Positions 47,505 to 56,347 are shown, counted from the stretch's first letter. The stretch is 64,000 nucleotides of DNA from Oceanobacillus polygoni (GCF_008304605.1 NZ_PIJY01000024.1:124857-188856); one strand, 5' to 3'. Made by a program: numbers and translations. Notes: generated by a model not told the origin, from the sequence alone.

Positions 47505-49007
47505 CTACTCATCGATATCTTTTTTCTCTTGAGCCTTTTTTTTAGAAAAACGAATGGAATCTTTTAGGGAAAGTGATACAGAGCGCTTGTGCTGAAAGTT
47601 TTGCGGCAAACGGAATAATGCTTTGTTGAAATCCTCAAAATGAATTGGGTAGATTGGTGATAGGTACGGGCGACCTAAGGATGTCATTTTTAATAAATGA
47701 ATGATTAGCATACACATACCGAACATGATTCCAATCAATCCAAGAATACCTGCTAAAACAATCATCGGAAAGCGTAGCAATCTGATAGTAGTACCCATTT
47801 GATAACTTGGTGCTGTGAAGGATGCCAGTGCACTGATCGTAATAAAGATAATTAAAATATTACTCGTTATTCCAGCTTGAACAGCAGCTGTTCCGACGAC
47901 AACACCACCAACGATACCAATTGTTTGTCCTACTTTCGTTGGCAGCCTTGCACCAGCCTCACGTAATAATTCAATCATTAGTTCAAGAAATAATGCTTCA
48001 AATATAGGTGGAAAAGGAACTCCAGCTCTCGATTGTCCAATTGAAATAAGTAATTGCGTTGGTATAATTTCATAATGAAATGTAACCGCAGCAACATACA
48101 TTGGCGTTAGAACGACGGATATGAACATAGATATAAACCTTATCAATCTTAAGGGTGGCCCTGAATTCCAACGCATATATAAATCTTCAGTTGACTCAAA
48201 AAAACTGAAAAAGGATGATGGTGCAATTAAAGCAGATGGACTGTTTTCCATTAATACGGCAATTTTTCCTTTTAAAATAGCGTAGGAAGTACGGTCAGGC
48301 AACTCAGTTGTATGAAATTGTGGGAATAATGACATCGATGAATCTTCGATATATTGCATCAGAACATTAATATCTTCAACTTGATCCACTTCTAGATCTT
48401 CTAAACGTTGTCTCATCGTGTTTACATCTGTTTCATTTGCAAGTGACTTTAAATAGAGTAATCGAACCTCACGAGGAGCTCTTTTTCCTATTGTTATCTC
48501 TTCTATTGCAAGATCTGGTGTACGGATATTCCAACGCATCACATTTAAATTCGTAACTAGTGATTCCGTGAAGGCTACTTTCGGTCCGATGACAACAGAT
48601 TCAGTCTCTGCACCTTCTAAAGAGCGCTTTTCTTTATTTAAAAAATCATAGGAGACGACTGCTGTTTCATCTTCCAAATAGATCATCACTTTACCAATGA
48701 TTAGGCCGGAGAGAATTTCTTCCAGTAGTTGATATTCCTTACCGGAATTTAACGGTATTTCATTAAGAATGGAAGTATTTGACCAATCTTTCTTACTCTC
48801 TAACAACGGCGTTAACAGCAGATTTTCTACCTTATCCGGTTGCACTTGATAGGTGATAAAAAATACAGCGATTTTCTTATTTTGATGTTCATATTTACTA
48901 AAACCTAAATCCGGACTGTTAGTAAACTCACGCATCAATAAGTGTTCAAGTTCATCAATTTTAAGAGGAAATATGTTTTTGGATGAACGTTTCAATCTTT
49001 TTCTCAT
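47505..49007 (-). CDS. GerAA-family germinant receptor A subunit
   Basis: A 500-residue A subunit. A soluble N-terminal domain (to ~250) is followed by the membrane region with the conserved GQSRAGVPFPPIFEALFLEL and GIVGGVVVGTAAVQAGITS motifs of GerA proteins. The start is ATG 49007, 7 bases after GGAGGG; an ATG at 49022 in the same frame includes that site. It is first in the order A-B-C, with the three products expected to form one germinant-gated complex in the spore inner membrane. A forespore-type promoter lies just upstream. Confidence 0.93.
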   Translation of the reverse strand: MRKRLKRSSKNIFPLKIDELEHLLMREFTNSPDLGFSKYEHQNKKIAVFFITYQVQPDKVENLLLTPLLESKKDWSNTSILNEIPLNSGKEYQLLEEILSGLIIGKVMIYLEDETAVVSYDFLNKEKRSLEGAETESVVIGPKVAFTESLVTNLNVMRWNIRTPDLAIEEITIGKRAPREVRLLYLKSLANETDVNTMRQRLEDLEVDQVEDINVLMQYIEDSSMSLFPQFHTTELPDRTSYAILKGKIAVLMENSPSALIAPSSFFSFFESTEDLYMRWNSGPPLRLIRFISMFISVVLTPMYVAAVTFHYEIIPTQLLISIGQSRAGVPFPPIFEALFLELMIELLREAGARLPTKVGQTIGIVGGVVVGTAAVQAGITSNILIIFITISALASFTAPSYQMGTTIRLLRFPMIVLAGILGLIGIMFGMCMLIIHLLKMTSLGRPYLSPIYPIHFEDFNKALFRLPQNFQHKRSVSLSLKDSIRFSKKKAQEKKDIDE

Positions 49008-49039
49008 AGGTCGTCCCTCCATCGCAACTTTGCTTGACT

Positions 49040-49068
49040 TAGTATGCCGATAAATGAAAGAAATATGA
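49040..49068 (-). promoter_or_regulatory. probable sigma-G promoter of the ger operon
   Basis: On the minus strand TCATA (49064-49068), a 17-base spacer and CATACTA (49040-49046) stand 33 bases before the A-subunit start. CATACTA is the typical sigma-G -10. GerA-type operons are made in the forespore under sigma-G, which fits. Confidence 0.65.
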
Positions 49069-49222
49069 GTTATAACATGAGTTTATTTTAAAAATGCTAT
49101 TTGTAAAAAGAGTGTTATTTTAGTGGTAATCATGGAAGGAGGAGTTTGTGTTTCAAAGGGAATGGGGGGGATGAGTAAAAGCATAACTACTGCTTTCACT
49201 AGAAGCAGTAGTTAATCCCATA

Positions 49223-49774
49223 CTATTCTCTTGTCACAACATCTACTTTACCAGTATCGGGGTTAATAACTAGACCATGTACTTTTACTTCTTTAGGTAG
49301 CAGCGGATGGTTTCGAATAATACCGACACTTTGCATGACGGACTCTTCAACCGTATCAAAACCGTGAAATTCTTCGTCAAGGTTAATTCCGCCGTGTGTT
49401 AATGTGTTTATTTTCTCTGCATCAATTCCACGTTCCACCATTGTTTTCTTAAGGGCTTCTGTATCTACGCTGGACATTCCACAATCATGATGACCAATGA
49501 CGACAACTTCATCTGCCTTTAGTTTAAAAACGGCAACAAGAATGCTTTTCATAATACTGTCAAACGGCTTACGAATGATCGCACCAGCATTTTTTACCAT
49601 TTTTACGTCCCCGTTATGAATGTTTAATGATTTTAACAAAAGCTCAATTAAACGAGACTCCATACATGTAAAAATAACCATTTTTTTGTTGGGATATGTA
49701 TCTGTTGTATATGCTGTATATTGCTTGTTTTCTACAAATTGTTTGTTAAACTCTAGCATTTCATCTAAATGCAT
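49223..49774 (-). CDS. beta-class carbonic anhydrase (YtiB-like)
   Basis: A 183-residue cytoplasmic carbonic anhydrase. Zinc ligands are Cys37 (FTCMESR), His95 and Cys98 (VIGHHDCG). The usual CxDxR dyad reads C-M-E-S-R, so Asp is replaced by Glu39 while Arg41 is kept. The length and C-terminal VHGLVINPDTGKVDVV agree with the YtiB-like clade. With the extracellular alpha-type enzyme at 1719-2570 the cell would have CO2/bicarbonate conversion on both sides of the membrane. Monocistronic; divergent from the zinc-ribbon gene. Confidence 0.92.
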   Translation of the reverse strand: MHLDEMLEFNKQFVENKQYTAYTTDTYPNKKMVIFTCMESRLIELLLKSLNIHNGDVKMVKNAGAIIRKPFDSIMKSILVAVFKLKADEVVVIGHHDCGMSSVDTEALKKTMVERGIDAEKINTLTHGGINLDEEFHGFDTVEESVMQSVGIIRNHPLLPKEVKVHGLVINPDTGKVDVVTRE

Positions 49775-49870
49775 CCAATCACTCCTAATAATCTTTTTTT
49801 AAAACTATATCAGTTTTTTGACATAATAGGAAATAAATAAGCTAAAAAATTTAATGGTATGACTAAAGTA

Positions 49871-49927
49871 TTATTTATCTAAAAATTCCAACATGTTATT
49901 GTTAGATAAATAAATTTGTTGTATTAT
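49871..49927 (+). promoter_or_regulatory. promoter with overlapping 12-bp inverted repeat
   Basis: -35 TTGTTA (49899-49904), 17-base spacer and -10 TATTAT (49922-49927). TTATTTATCTAA (49871-49882) and its exact complement TTAGATAAATAA (49902-49913) flank the -35 region, with arm centres 31 bases apart, i.e. about three helix turns. This suggests an operator for an unidentified regulator of the zinc-ribbon gene. Confidence 0.6.
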
Positions 49928-49955
49928 GTAAGTAATACTCTAAAGGGGTGAGGAA

Positions 49956-50192
49956 ATGAAAGAATTTGTTCGAAATTGTCGATTGTGTAAAGAACCAATG
50001 AAAAGCAGTCCATTTATGATGTGTCCAACATGCTTAAAGGACAGTGAACAAGTTCGTAACTTTATCCAGAAAAATCCTCAAGTATCGCTAGCAGAAATCT
50101 CAAGATACACCAATGTACCTTTTGAAAAAGTAGAAGGTATGGTTTTTTTAGGGCATAATCGCAAGGTTGAATTAGAATCTGAATTATATTAA
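49956..50192 (+). CDS. small zinc-ribbon protein
   Basis: A 78-residue protein with two cysteine pairs, CRLC near residue 9 and CPTC near residue 28, forming a likely zinc ribbon, followed by a short helical domain (SLAEISRYTNVPFEKVEGMV) like a winged or tri-helical DNA/protein-binding module. The layout resembles YvyF-type flagellar-operon proteins but is shorter, and there are no flagellar genes nearby. Function unknown. A clear ribosome binding site (GGGGTGAGG) precedes the ATG, and a terminator follows. Confidence 0.75.
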   Translation: MKEFVRNCRLCKEPMKSSPFMMCPTCLKDSEQVRNFIQKNPQVSLAEISRYTNVPFEKVEGMVFLGHNRKVELESELY

Positions 50193-50213
50193 GATTCCCT
50201 TGATAAAATACAC

Positions 50214-50256
50214 AAAAAGAGAATAACTCAATTTATTGAGCCGTTCTCTTTTGTTT
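50214..50256 (+). terminator. intrinsic terminator
   Basis: An AAAAGAGAA/TTCTCTTTT stem with an inner ACTCA/TGAG extension, followed by a T-rich run, 20 bases after the zinc-ribbon gene. Confidence 0.8.
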
Positions 50257-50333
50257 TTCCTGTTTTACCATATAAATTTGTTTATCGTTTTAAGTAGTGT
50301 AAAAATATAGAAGTTAGAAAAACGATACGTATA

Positions 50334-51137
50334 CTATTTTCGATCTCCACCTAATAAATCAAATAATCCACCTGCAATACTGCCTTCACCTTTTGATTCA
50401 GATCCTGCTCGTTGAGGGGCGGCTGCAAATACTCTGCTTGCAAGTCTGCTAAATGGCAAGGATTGTACCCAGACGGTTCCAGGACCTCGTAAAGTAGCGA
50501 AAAATAACCCTTCTCCACCGAATAGTGCTGTTTTAATTCCACCAACAAACTCAATGTTATAATCAACATTTCCTGTCATAGCTACGAGACAACCAGTATC
50601 CACTCGAAGAACTTCTCCTGGTTTTAAATCTCTCCGATGTATCGTTCCACCAGCATGGACAAATGCTAGTCCATCTCCTTCGAGCTTTTGCATAATAAAT
50701 CCTTCTCCACCAAAGAATCCCGTCCCAATTCGACGTTGTAGTTCAACTCCAACAGATACGCCTTTTGCAGCTGCTAAAAATGCATCCTTTTGACAGATTA
50801 ACTTTCCATCTAATTCACTTAAGTCCATCGGGATAATTTTACCCGGGTATGGAGAAGCAAACGAAACATGCTTTTTACCAGTTCCTTCATTCGTAAATGT
50901 GGTCATAAATAAGCTTTCACCAGTAACCAACCTTTTCCCAGCGCCAATAAGCTTACCCATAATTCCACTACCTTGCTTGGAGGAACCATCACCAAAAATG
51001 GTTTCCATCCGTATTTGATCATCCATCATCATTAAGCTTCCTGCTTCTGCAATAACCGTTTCATCAGGATCGAGCTCTACTTCAACAAACTGCATATCAT
51101 CGCCGTATAGTTTGTAATCAATTTCATGGTTGTTCAA
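50334..51137 (-). CDS. TIGR00266/AIM24 family protein
   Basis: A 267-residue protein of the AIM24 (DUF124) family, a beta-rich fold also found in mitochondria. Features are the YKLYGDDMQFVEVELDPDE start, EAGSLMMMDDQI, repeated glycine-rich strands (GTGFFGGEGFIMQKL, ALFGGEGLFFATLRGPG) and a C-terminal GGLFDLLGGD tail. Its biochemical role is unknown; some members are linked to stress or membrane quality control. Single gene, with AAGGAAGTGG upstream of ATG 51137. Confidence 0.88.
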   Translation of the reverse strand: MNNHEIDYKLYGDDMQFVEVELDPDETVIAEAGSLMMMDDQIRMETIFGDGSSKQGSGIMGKLIGAGKRLVTGESLFMTTFTNEGTGKKHVSFASPYPGKIIPMDLSELDGKLICQKDAFLAAAKGVSVGVELQRRIGTGFFGGEGFIMQKLEGDGLAFVHAGGTIHRRDLKPGEVLRVDTGCLVAMTGNVDYNIEFVGGIKTALFGGEGLFFATLRGPGTVWVQSLPFSRLASRVFAAAPQRAGSESKGEGSIAGGLFDLLGGDRK

Positions 51138-51324
51138 TTAGTCCACTTCCTTTTCTATAAATTAACTATAATACACCTAACAATACGAAAAAGTTCCAAA
51201 AAGATGTTCTCAAATTGTTAGGAACACTTTAACTGTGAAATTTGCTAGTAATAGTCCTTGCCCATAAAGCAAACTTTATTTATCTTGCATCCTAAGATAG
51301 TTCTGAAAATTTTCTAAAAAACTA

Positions 51325-51353
51325 TTGACGAATAACTTTCTAAATACTATAAT
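51325..51353 (+). promoter_or_regulatory. sigma-A promoter of the bmr leader and exporter
   Basis: -35 TTGACG (51325-51330), 17-base spacer and consensus -10 TATAAT (51348-51353), 41 bases before the leader peptide start. Confidence 0.8.
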
Positions 51354-51394
51354 TATTGAGAATTGAAAATGAAACGGAAAAGGAGGTCACGACA

Positions 51395-51472
51395 ATGGAA
51401 AAAGTAATTTTCGCAAACCAAATGAATTTTATATGTACTGTGACCTTCATGAGAGATACAAGTGTTTGTTAG
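51395..51472 (+). CDS. 25-residue leader peptide (BmrB-like)
   Basis: A short frame, MEKVIFANQMNFICTVTFMR plus DTSVC, starting 8 bases after a strong AAGGAGG, between a good promoter and two hairpins, 162 bases before the exporter genes. In B. subtilis the leader peptide BmrB controls the bmrCD exporter by translation-dependent transcription attenuation. The position and alternative pairings here fit the same mechanism: CTGTGACC...CATG at 51438-51451, inside this frame, can pair with CATG...GGTCACAG at 51492-51507, which would break the downstream hairpin. A ribosome stalled by an antibiotic on this frame would change that choice. Confidence 0.72.
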   Translation: MEKVIFANQMNFICTVTFMRDTSVC

Positions 51473-51495
51473 CTTTCTAATGCTAATGAATCATG

Positions 51496-51523
51496 AAATG
51501 GTCACAGCTGTCTGTGACCATTT
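51496..51523 (+). promoter_or_regulatory. attenuator hairpin in the bmr leader
   Basis: A perfect 12-base stem AAATGGTCACAG (51496-51507) with CTGTGACCATTT (51512-51523). Its left arm is also complementary to the 3' part of the leader-peptide frame, and the same GGTCAC occurs at the leader ribosome binding site (51385-51390). The three GGTCAC/GTGACC arms allow mutually exclusive structures. Confidence 0.7.
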
Positions 51524-51556
51524 GTAGTATAAGGGGATTTTTTGCCCATTTGTATG

Positions 51557-51582
51557 CACACGTCATAGGCGTGTGTTTTTTT
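51557..51582 (+). terminator. leader terminator before bmrC
   Basis: Stem CACACG/CGTGTG with a 7-base loop and seven T, 53 bases before bmrC. Together with the upstream hairpin it would stop transcription before the exporter unless overridden. Confidence 0.75.
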
Positions 51583-51634
51583 GTGTCTTTTATGAAGGGT
51601 AAAATACTAATTTGTAGGATTAGAAGGTGAAAAG

Positions 51635-53383
51635 ATGTTTCAGGTATTCAAGAAATTGGATTGGTTTTTTAAACATTATTGGAAGCGATATGTAATAGCA
51701 ATTATCTTTTTAATTATTGCAAGCGCGATTGGACTTATTCCCCCAAAGATTGTCGGATTTACGATTGACCAAATCCAATTTGGTTCATTATCAATGCAAT
51801 TATTAATTGCTCTTATTCTAGGATATCTCGTTCTTACGATTGTCCATTACGCAGTTTCTTATTTATGGGATTATACCTTATTTGGAGGAGCTGTAATCCT
51901 AGAACGTTGGATGCGCAGTCGATTGATTACACATTTTCTTAACATGACGCCAACCTTTTATGGAAAGCATCGAACTGGAGATTTAATGGCAAGATCAACG
52001 AATGATTTGAAGGCGATTAGTCAGACTGCGGGATTCGGTGTATTGACACTTGTTGATTCAAGTATTTTTATGTTGATGATTATTGCGGTTATGGGCTTTA
52101 CGATTAGCTGGCAGCTAACATTAGCGGCATTGTTGCCATTGCCGATCATGGCGGTTGTCATGAATAAATATGGTTCAGCCATTCACGCTCGCTTTACAGA
52201 AGCACAAGCGGCTTTTGGTGAAATGAATAACGAAGTACTGGAATCAATACGGGGTGTACGTGTCATTCGGGCATTTGTTCAGGAAAAGCAGGATGCAGAT
52301 CGATTTGAGTCCAGAACAAATCATGTGTATCAGAAAAATATTGAAGTTGCAAAAATTGATGCTTTATTTGAGCCAACGATGAAAATATTAGTTGGATTAT
52401 CTTATACGATTGGAATCGGCTACGGTGCATTTCTTGTGTTCGAAAGTATCATAACGCTTGGTGACCTTGTTACATTTAATGTGTACCTAGGTATGCTCAT
52501 TTGGCCAATGTTTGCTGTTGGTGAATTAATTAATATTTTACAGCGTGGTAATGCATCATTAGACCGTGTAAATGAAACACTGTCCTATGAAGCAGACGTA
52601 AAGGAAGCAGATGAACCTAAATCTGTCTCCACTGTTGCTTCCGTTGATTTTAAGAATGTATCTTTTTCCTATCCGTCTGTTGAAAGAAAGCAATTAAGTA
52701 AAGTCGTTTTACATGTGGAAAAAGGTCAAACAATTGGTGTCGTAGGGAAGACTGGATCTGGAAAAACAACATTATTTAAGCTGCTGCTTCGTCAATATCC
52801 TGGAGTAGAAGGAGAGATTAAGGTTTCCGATATCAATTTAAATGATATTCGATTGGAGCAAATTAGAGACTGGATTGGTTATGTTCCACAGGACCAAATG
52901 ATGTTTTCCAAATCAATTCGGGAAAATATTCAGTTCGGTAAAGCCGATGCAACCGATGAGGAGATTTTCCGTGTGATGGAGCTAGCGTATTTTCTCGATG
53001 ATATAAAGCAGTTGCCAAATGGACTAGACACACAGGTTGGAGAAAGTGGGATTACTTTATCCGGTGGTCAGAAACAACGTGTAGCACTTGCGCGAGCTTT
53101 TATTAAAGATCCAGAGATTCTAATTTTAGATGATTCGATGTCTGCGGTAGATGGAAAAACAGAAGCAAAAATTCTAGGGCATTTAAGAAAAGAAAGACAG
53201 CATAAAACAACTTTCATCGCCGCTCATCGACTTTCTGCAGTGACACATGCAGATCATATTATTGTGTTAGAGGATGGGAGAATAGGCGAAGAAGGAACGC
53301 ATGAACAATTAATGCAGTTAAATGGTTGGTATAAAAAGCAGTATCAACAACAGCAACTGGAGGATGGGGAGGTGGCGATGTAA
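51635..53383 (+). CDS. bmrC: heterodimeric ABC multidrug exporter subunit BmrC
   Basis: A 582-residue half-transporter: six transmembrane helices (~20-310), then a nucleotide-binding domain. Walker A is GKTGSGKTT, the signature LSGGQKQRVALARAF is canonical, but the catalytic carboxylate after Walker B is Asp500 (LILDDSMSAVD) instead of Glu. A degenerate site on one half is normal for BmrC/BmrD-type heterodimers, which export drugs such as Hoechst dye. It shares one base with the start of bmrD. Expression is probably set by the upstream leader. Confidence 0.92.
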   Translation: MFQVFKKLDWFFKHYWKRYVIAIIFLIIASAIGLIPPKIVGFTIDQIQFGSLSMQLLIALILGYLVLTIVHYAVSYLWDYTLFGGAVILERWMRSRLITHFLNMTPTFYGKHRTGDLMARSTNDLKAISQTAGFGVLTLVDSSIFMLMIIAVMGFTISWQLTLAALLPLPIMAVVMNKYGSAIHARFTEAQAAFGEMNNEVLESIRGVRVIRAFVQEKQDADRFESRTNHVYQKNIEVAKIDALFEPTMKILVGLSYTIGIGYGAFLVFESIITLGDLVTFNVYLGMLIWPMFAVGELINILQRGNASLDRVNETLSYEADVKEADEPKSVSTVASVDFKNVSFSYPSVERKQLSKVVLHVEKGQTIGVVGKTGSGKTTLFKLLLRQYPGVEGEIKVSDINLNDIRLEQIRDWIGYVPQDQMMFSKSIRENIQFGKADATDEEIFRVMELAYFLDDIKQLPNGLDTQVGESGITLSGGQKQRVALARAFIKDPEILILDDSMSAVDGKTEAKILGHLRKERQHKTTFIAAHRLSAVTHADHIIVLEDGRIGEEGTHEQLMQLNGWYKKQYQQQQLEDGEVAM

Positions 53384-55416
53384 TGAAAAAGCCATCAACA
53401 GAAAAGCGATTATTTAACTATGCTTTGCACTATAAAAAAGGAATTTTAATTGGTTTATTCTGCTTAATGATAGCTGTTGCTATGGAATTGGCTGGGCCGT
53501 TCATTGCGAAAATAGTCATTGATGACCACATACTTGGTGTGGAAGGCTATTGGCAGGAAGTTACGGAAAATGATGATCGATATACGGTGGATTATGATGG
53601 CGGGTCTTTCAAGCGGGTAGACCGCTTAACTGCTTCTGATGAGACAATAGGAGAGGTAGTTACATTGTTTCAAATTGGCACAGCCTATCATATTATTCAT
53701 GACAAGGCCCAATTAGATGGTAAACGTGAAGCTAATGGGAATCAAATTAGCATTACAACAGCAGAAGAAACGTTTCATTATGAAGGCGAACGTCTCGCGT
53801 TAACAGAAGCCTATCCTTTCTTTAAACCAGAACAGAGGCCAATTTTAATGTTGCTTGGATTGTATGTGGGGTTGCTTGTAATTGCAGGAGTATTTCAATT
53901 TTATAAAACATTCCTTTTACAAAAAGCTGCAAATCAGATCGTTAAAAAGATGCGAACCGATTTATTTGCACATACACAACGAATTCCAATCGATTATTTT
54001 GTCGATCAGCCTGCTGGTACAATTGTTGCTAGAATTACAAATGACACGGAAGCTATCCGTGATTTATATGAAAGGGTATTAGCTATTATTGTGACGAGTG
54101 CGGTATACATGGGAGGTATTTTTATTGCCCTCTTTATTCTTGATGCTAAGCTTGCTACAATGTGTCTATTTATCCTGCCTTTGTTATACGGTTGGATGAA
54201 AGCTTATAAATACTTTGGAACGAAATACAATAAGGTTATCCGAAAAACGATCAGCCAAATAAATGGAAATATTAGTGAAGCTATTCAAGGGATGCCGGTA
54301 ATTCAAGCGTTTAATCGTGAAAAGAAGACAAAAGAGGAATTTGAAGTATTGAATGAACGCAATTATACGTATCAGAAAAAGCTGATTAAATTGAGTGCAT
54401 TGACTTCTTATAATCTTGTAACCGTCATTCGTAATATAACCTTTGTTGGTTTTATTTGGTACTTTGGTTCTTCTTCTCTTGAACTGACAAGTGTTATTTC
54501 CATTGGTATGCTCTATGCATTCGTCGATTATATTACAAGATTGTTTGAACCAGTTACAGATATTGTGAACCAGCTGCCACTCTTAGAGCAAGCACGTGTT
54601 GCTGGAACGCGTGTATTTGAATTGTTGGATCATGATGGGGAAACGGTCGAGAATAAGCAAATTGAAAAATACCGTGGGAAGATTGTCTTTGATCATGTTT
54701 CATTTGCCTATAATGAAAAAGATTATGTACTGAATGATATTTCATTTGAAATAAACGAAGGTCAGACAGCTGCATTTGTCGGTCATACAGGCTCAGGGAA
54801 AAGCTCGATCATGAATTTATTATTTCGCTTTTATGATGCACAAAAAGGTTCAATTAGAATCGATGGTTACAGTACAAGAGAATGGTCGAGGCAGCAAGTG
54901 AGAAGTCATATGGGAATTGTATTACAGGATCCATTTTTATTCTCAGGTACGATTATTTCCAATGTAACGATGAACGATCCGGAAATCAGTAGAGAAGCCG
55001 CAATAAAGGCTTTACAGGCTGTCGGAGCCAACCGGTTTATTGATAAATTACCGAACACTTATGATGAGGTTGTTACAGAAGGAGGCACCACATTCTCACT
55101 AGGAGAACGTCAGCTTATATCATTTGCACGTGCACTTGCTTTTGATCCAGCTATTCTCATTCTAGATGAAGCAACTGCAAATATTGATACAGAAACAGAG
55201 AATATTATTCAAGAAGCATTAGAAGTGTTAAAGGAAGGACGTACAACACTTGTCATTGCGCACCGTTTATCAACAATCCAACAGGCAGATATCATTTTTG
55301 TTCTTGACCGTGGAACTATCAAAGAGGAAGGAAATCATGATAAACTAATTAAACAGCAAGGTTTATATTATCAGATGTACCAGATGCAGCAAGGAAAGGT
55401 CAAAACGGCTGTGTAA
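53383..55416 (+). CDS. bmrD: heterodimeric ABC multidrug exporter subunit BmrD
   Basis: The partner half-transporter, 677 residues. It has an extra extracytoplasmic insertion of ~100 residues between helices 1 and 2 (~50-150), as in B. subtilis BmrD (YheH). The nucleotide-binding domain has Walker A GHTGSGKSS and the true catalytic Glu596 (LILDEATANID), but an altered signature (FSLGERQLISFAR). Combined with BmrC, one complete and one degenerate ATP site result. The start overlaps the bmrC stop by 1 base. Confidence 0.92.
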   Translation: MKKPSTEKRLFNYALHYKKGILIGLFCLMIAVAMELAGPFIAKIVIDDHILGVEGYWQEVTENDDRYTVDYDGGSFKRVDRLTASDETIGEVVTLFQIGTAYHIIHDKAQLDGKREANGNQISITTAEETFHYEGERLALTEAYPFFKPEQRPILMLLGLYVGLLVIAGVFQFYKTFLLQKAANQIVKKMRTDLFAHTQRIPIDYFVDQPAGTIVARITNDTEAIRDLYERVLAIIVTSAVYMGGIFIALFILDAKLATMCLFILPLLYGWMKAYKYFGTKYNKVIRKTISQINGNISEAIQGMPVIQAFNREKKTKEEFEVLNERNYTYQKKLIKLSALTSYNLVTVIRNITFVGFIWYFGSSSLELTSVISIGMLYAFVDYITRLFEPVTDIVNQLPLLEQARVAGTRVFELLDHDGETVENKQIEKYRGKIVFDHVSFAYNEKDYVLNDISFEINEGQTAAFVGHTGSGKSSIMNLLFRFYDAQKGSIRIDGYSTREWSRQQVRSHMGIVLQDPFLFSGTIISNVTMNDPEISREAAIKALQAVGANRFIDKLPNTYDEVVTEGGTTFSLGERQLISFARALAFDPAILILDEATANIDTETENIIQEALEVLKEGRTTLVIAHRLSTIQQADIIFVLDRGTIKEEGNHDKLIKQQGLYYQMYQMQQGKVKTAV

Positions 55417-55461
55417 GTTTAGCCTTATGCGCTCTTAACTACGTTTCACACGAGGTGGCTT

Positions 55462-56274
55462 ATGGATCATAAACAAGATAAAAATGATGATAGACTTGAT
55501 GCGGACTTATATGAAGAGTTTGATGATGAAGAATTATATGAGCTTGTCCAAGAAGAACGTAGAAAGGCTTTAGAAAGAGCTCGTCGTTCTAACGAAGAAG
55601 CAGCACCGAAGCGTCCATTTCCGAAATGGGCGTTTTGGCTGATTGCTTTTGCTTTAGTGTTTAATCATTTTGCCTTAATACCACAGACCTTTTCGATACC
55701 TGCAATTGATTTTCTCATTACATCTGCTAAGCTATCAGCTGAAGAAGATATTCGAACGTTTAAGGAAGCTGTTGTCGTTGTAGAGACAGATGACAGTAAG
55801 GGCACCGGATTTTCTATCTCTGCAAATGGCACCATTTTAACAAATCATCATGTTATCGAAGGGGAAGAGCAAGTAACAGTTGCATTTCCCGAAGACGGTT
55901 TATTTACTGCAGAAGTAACGGAACAATATCCAGAAATCGATTTAGCCGTTCTTGAAGTGCATGAAGAAGAGCTGCCATACTTATCATTAGCTGAGCATGC
56001 AAACATTGAAGAAAATGAACCGATTCGATTCATTGGTAATCCTTTGCGATTTAATGGAATTGCAAATGAGGGAACCATTATTGGTGACACCCAATTATCC
56101 GGTTGGAATGAACGTGTATTTATGTTAGATGCTCCAGTCTATCGCGGAAATAGTGGAAGTCCTGTTATTAATCAGAATGGTGAGGTAATTGGTGTTATAT
56201 TTGCAACGCTCGATCATGAGAATCACGGTAAGGTTGGACTGTTTATATCGATTGATTATTTTAACGGGCTGTAA
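55462..56274 (+). CDS. membrane-anchored trypsin-like (S1C) serine protease, 3' end altered
   Basis: A 270-residue HtrA-related protease. An acidic, charged cytoplasmic N terminus (~1-50) is followed by one transmembrane helix (~53-72) and an extracytoplasmic trypsin-like domain with His130 (LTNHHVIEG), Asp160 (PEIDLAVLEV) and Ser231 (GNSGSPVIN). No PDZ domain is present. The last three residues (Asn-Gly-Leu) and stop codon come from a repeat remnant (56261-56304) shared with 28262-28431, so the natural C terminus has probably been replaced. The domain core looks complete, so activity may survive. GAGGTGG precedes the ATG, and it lies 45 bases after bmrD. Confidence 0.85.
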   Translation: MDHKQDKNDDRLDADLYEEFDDEELYELVQEERRKALERARRSNEEAAPKRPFPKWAFWLIAFALVFNHFALIPQTFSIPAIDFLITSAKLSAEEDIRTFKEAVVVVETDDSKGTGFSISANGTILTNHHVIEGEEQVTVAFPEDGLFTAEVTEQYPEIDLAVLEVHEEELPYLSLAEHANIEENEPIRFIGNPLRFNGIANEGTIIGDTQLSGWNERVFMLDAPVYRGNSGSPVINQNGEVIGVIFATLDHENHGKVGLFISIDYFNGL

Positions 56275-56304
56275 TACCCCGCCTGTCATGAAGTTTCATT
56301 TTAT
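56261..56304 (+). mobile_element. short remnant related to the element at 28262
   Basis: ACGGGCTGTAAT followed by a C-rich run matches the left part of the element at 28262-28431. It is joined directly to ATGAAGTTTCATTTTAT, matching that element's right end (GAATTTTCATTTTAT). It looks like an internally deleted copy or excision scar. It supplies the last codons and stop of the protease gene. Confidence 0.5.
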
Positions 56305-56319
56305 AGAAGTATTAAGTAT

Positions 56320-56347
56320 ACCCAGGAATAAGTATTTCTGGGTTTTA
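56320..56347 (+). terminator. terminator after the protease gene
   Basis: ACCCAG..AATA pairs with TATT..CTGGGT, followed by TTTTATT, 46 bases after the protease stop. Confidence 0.65.
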
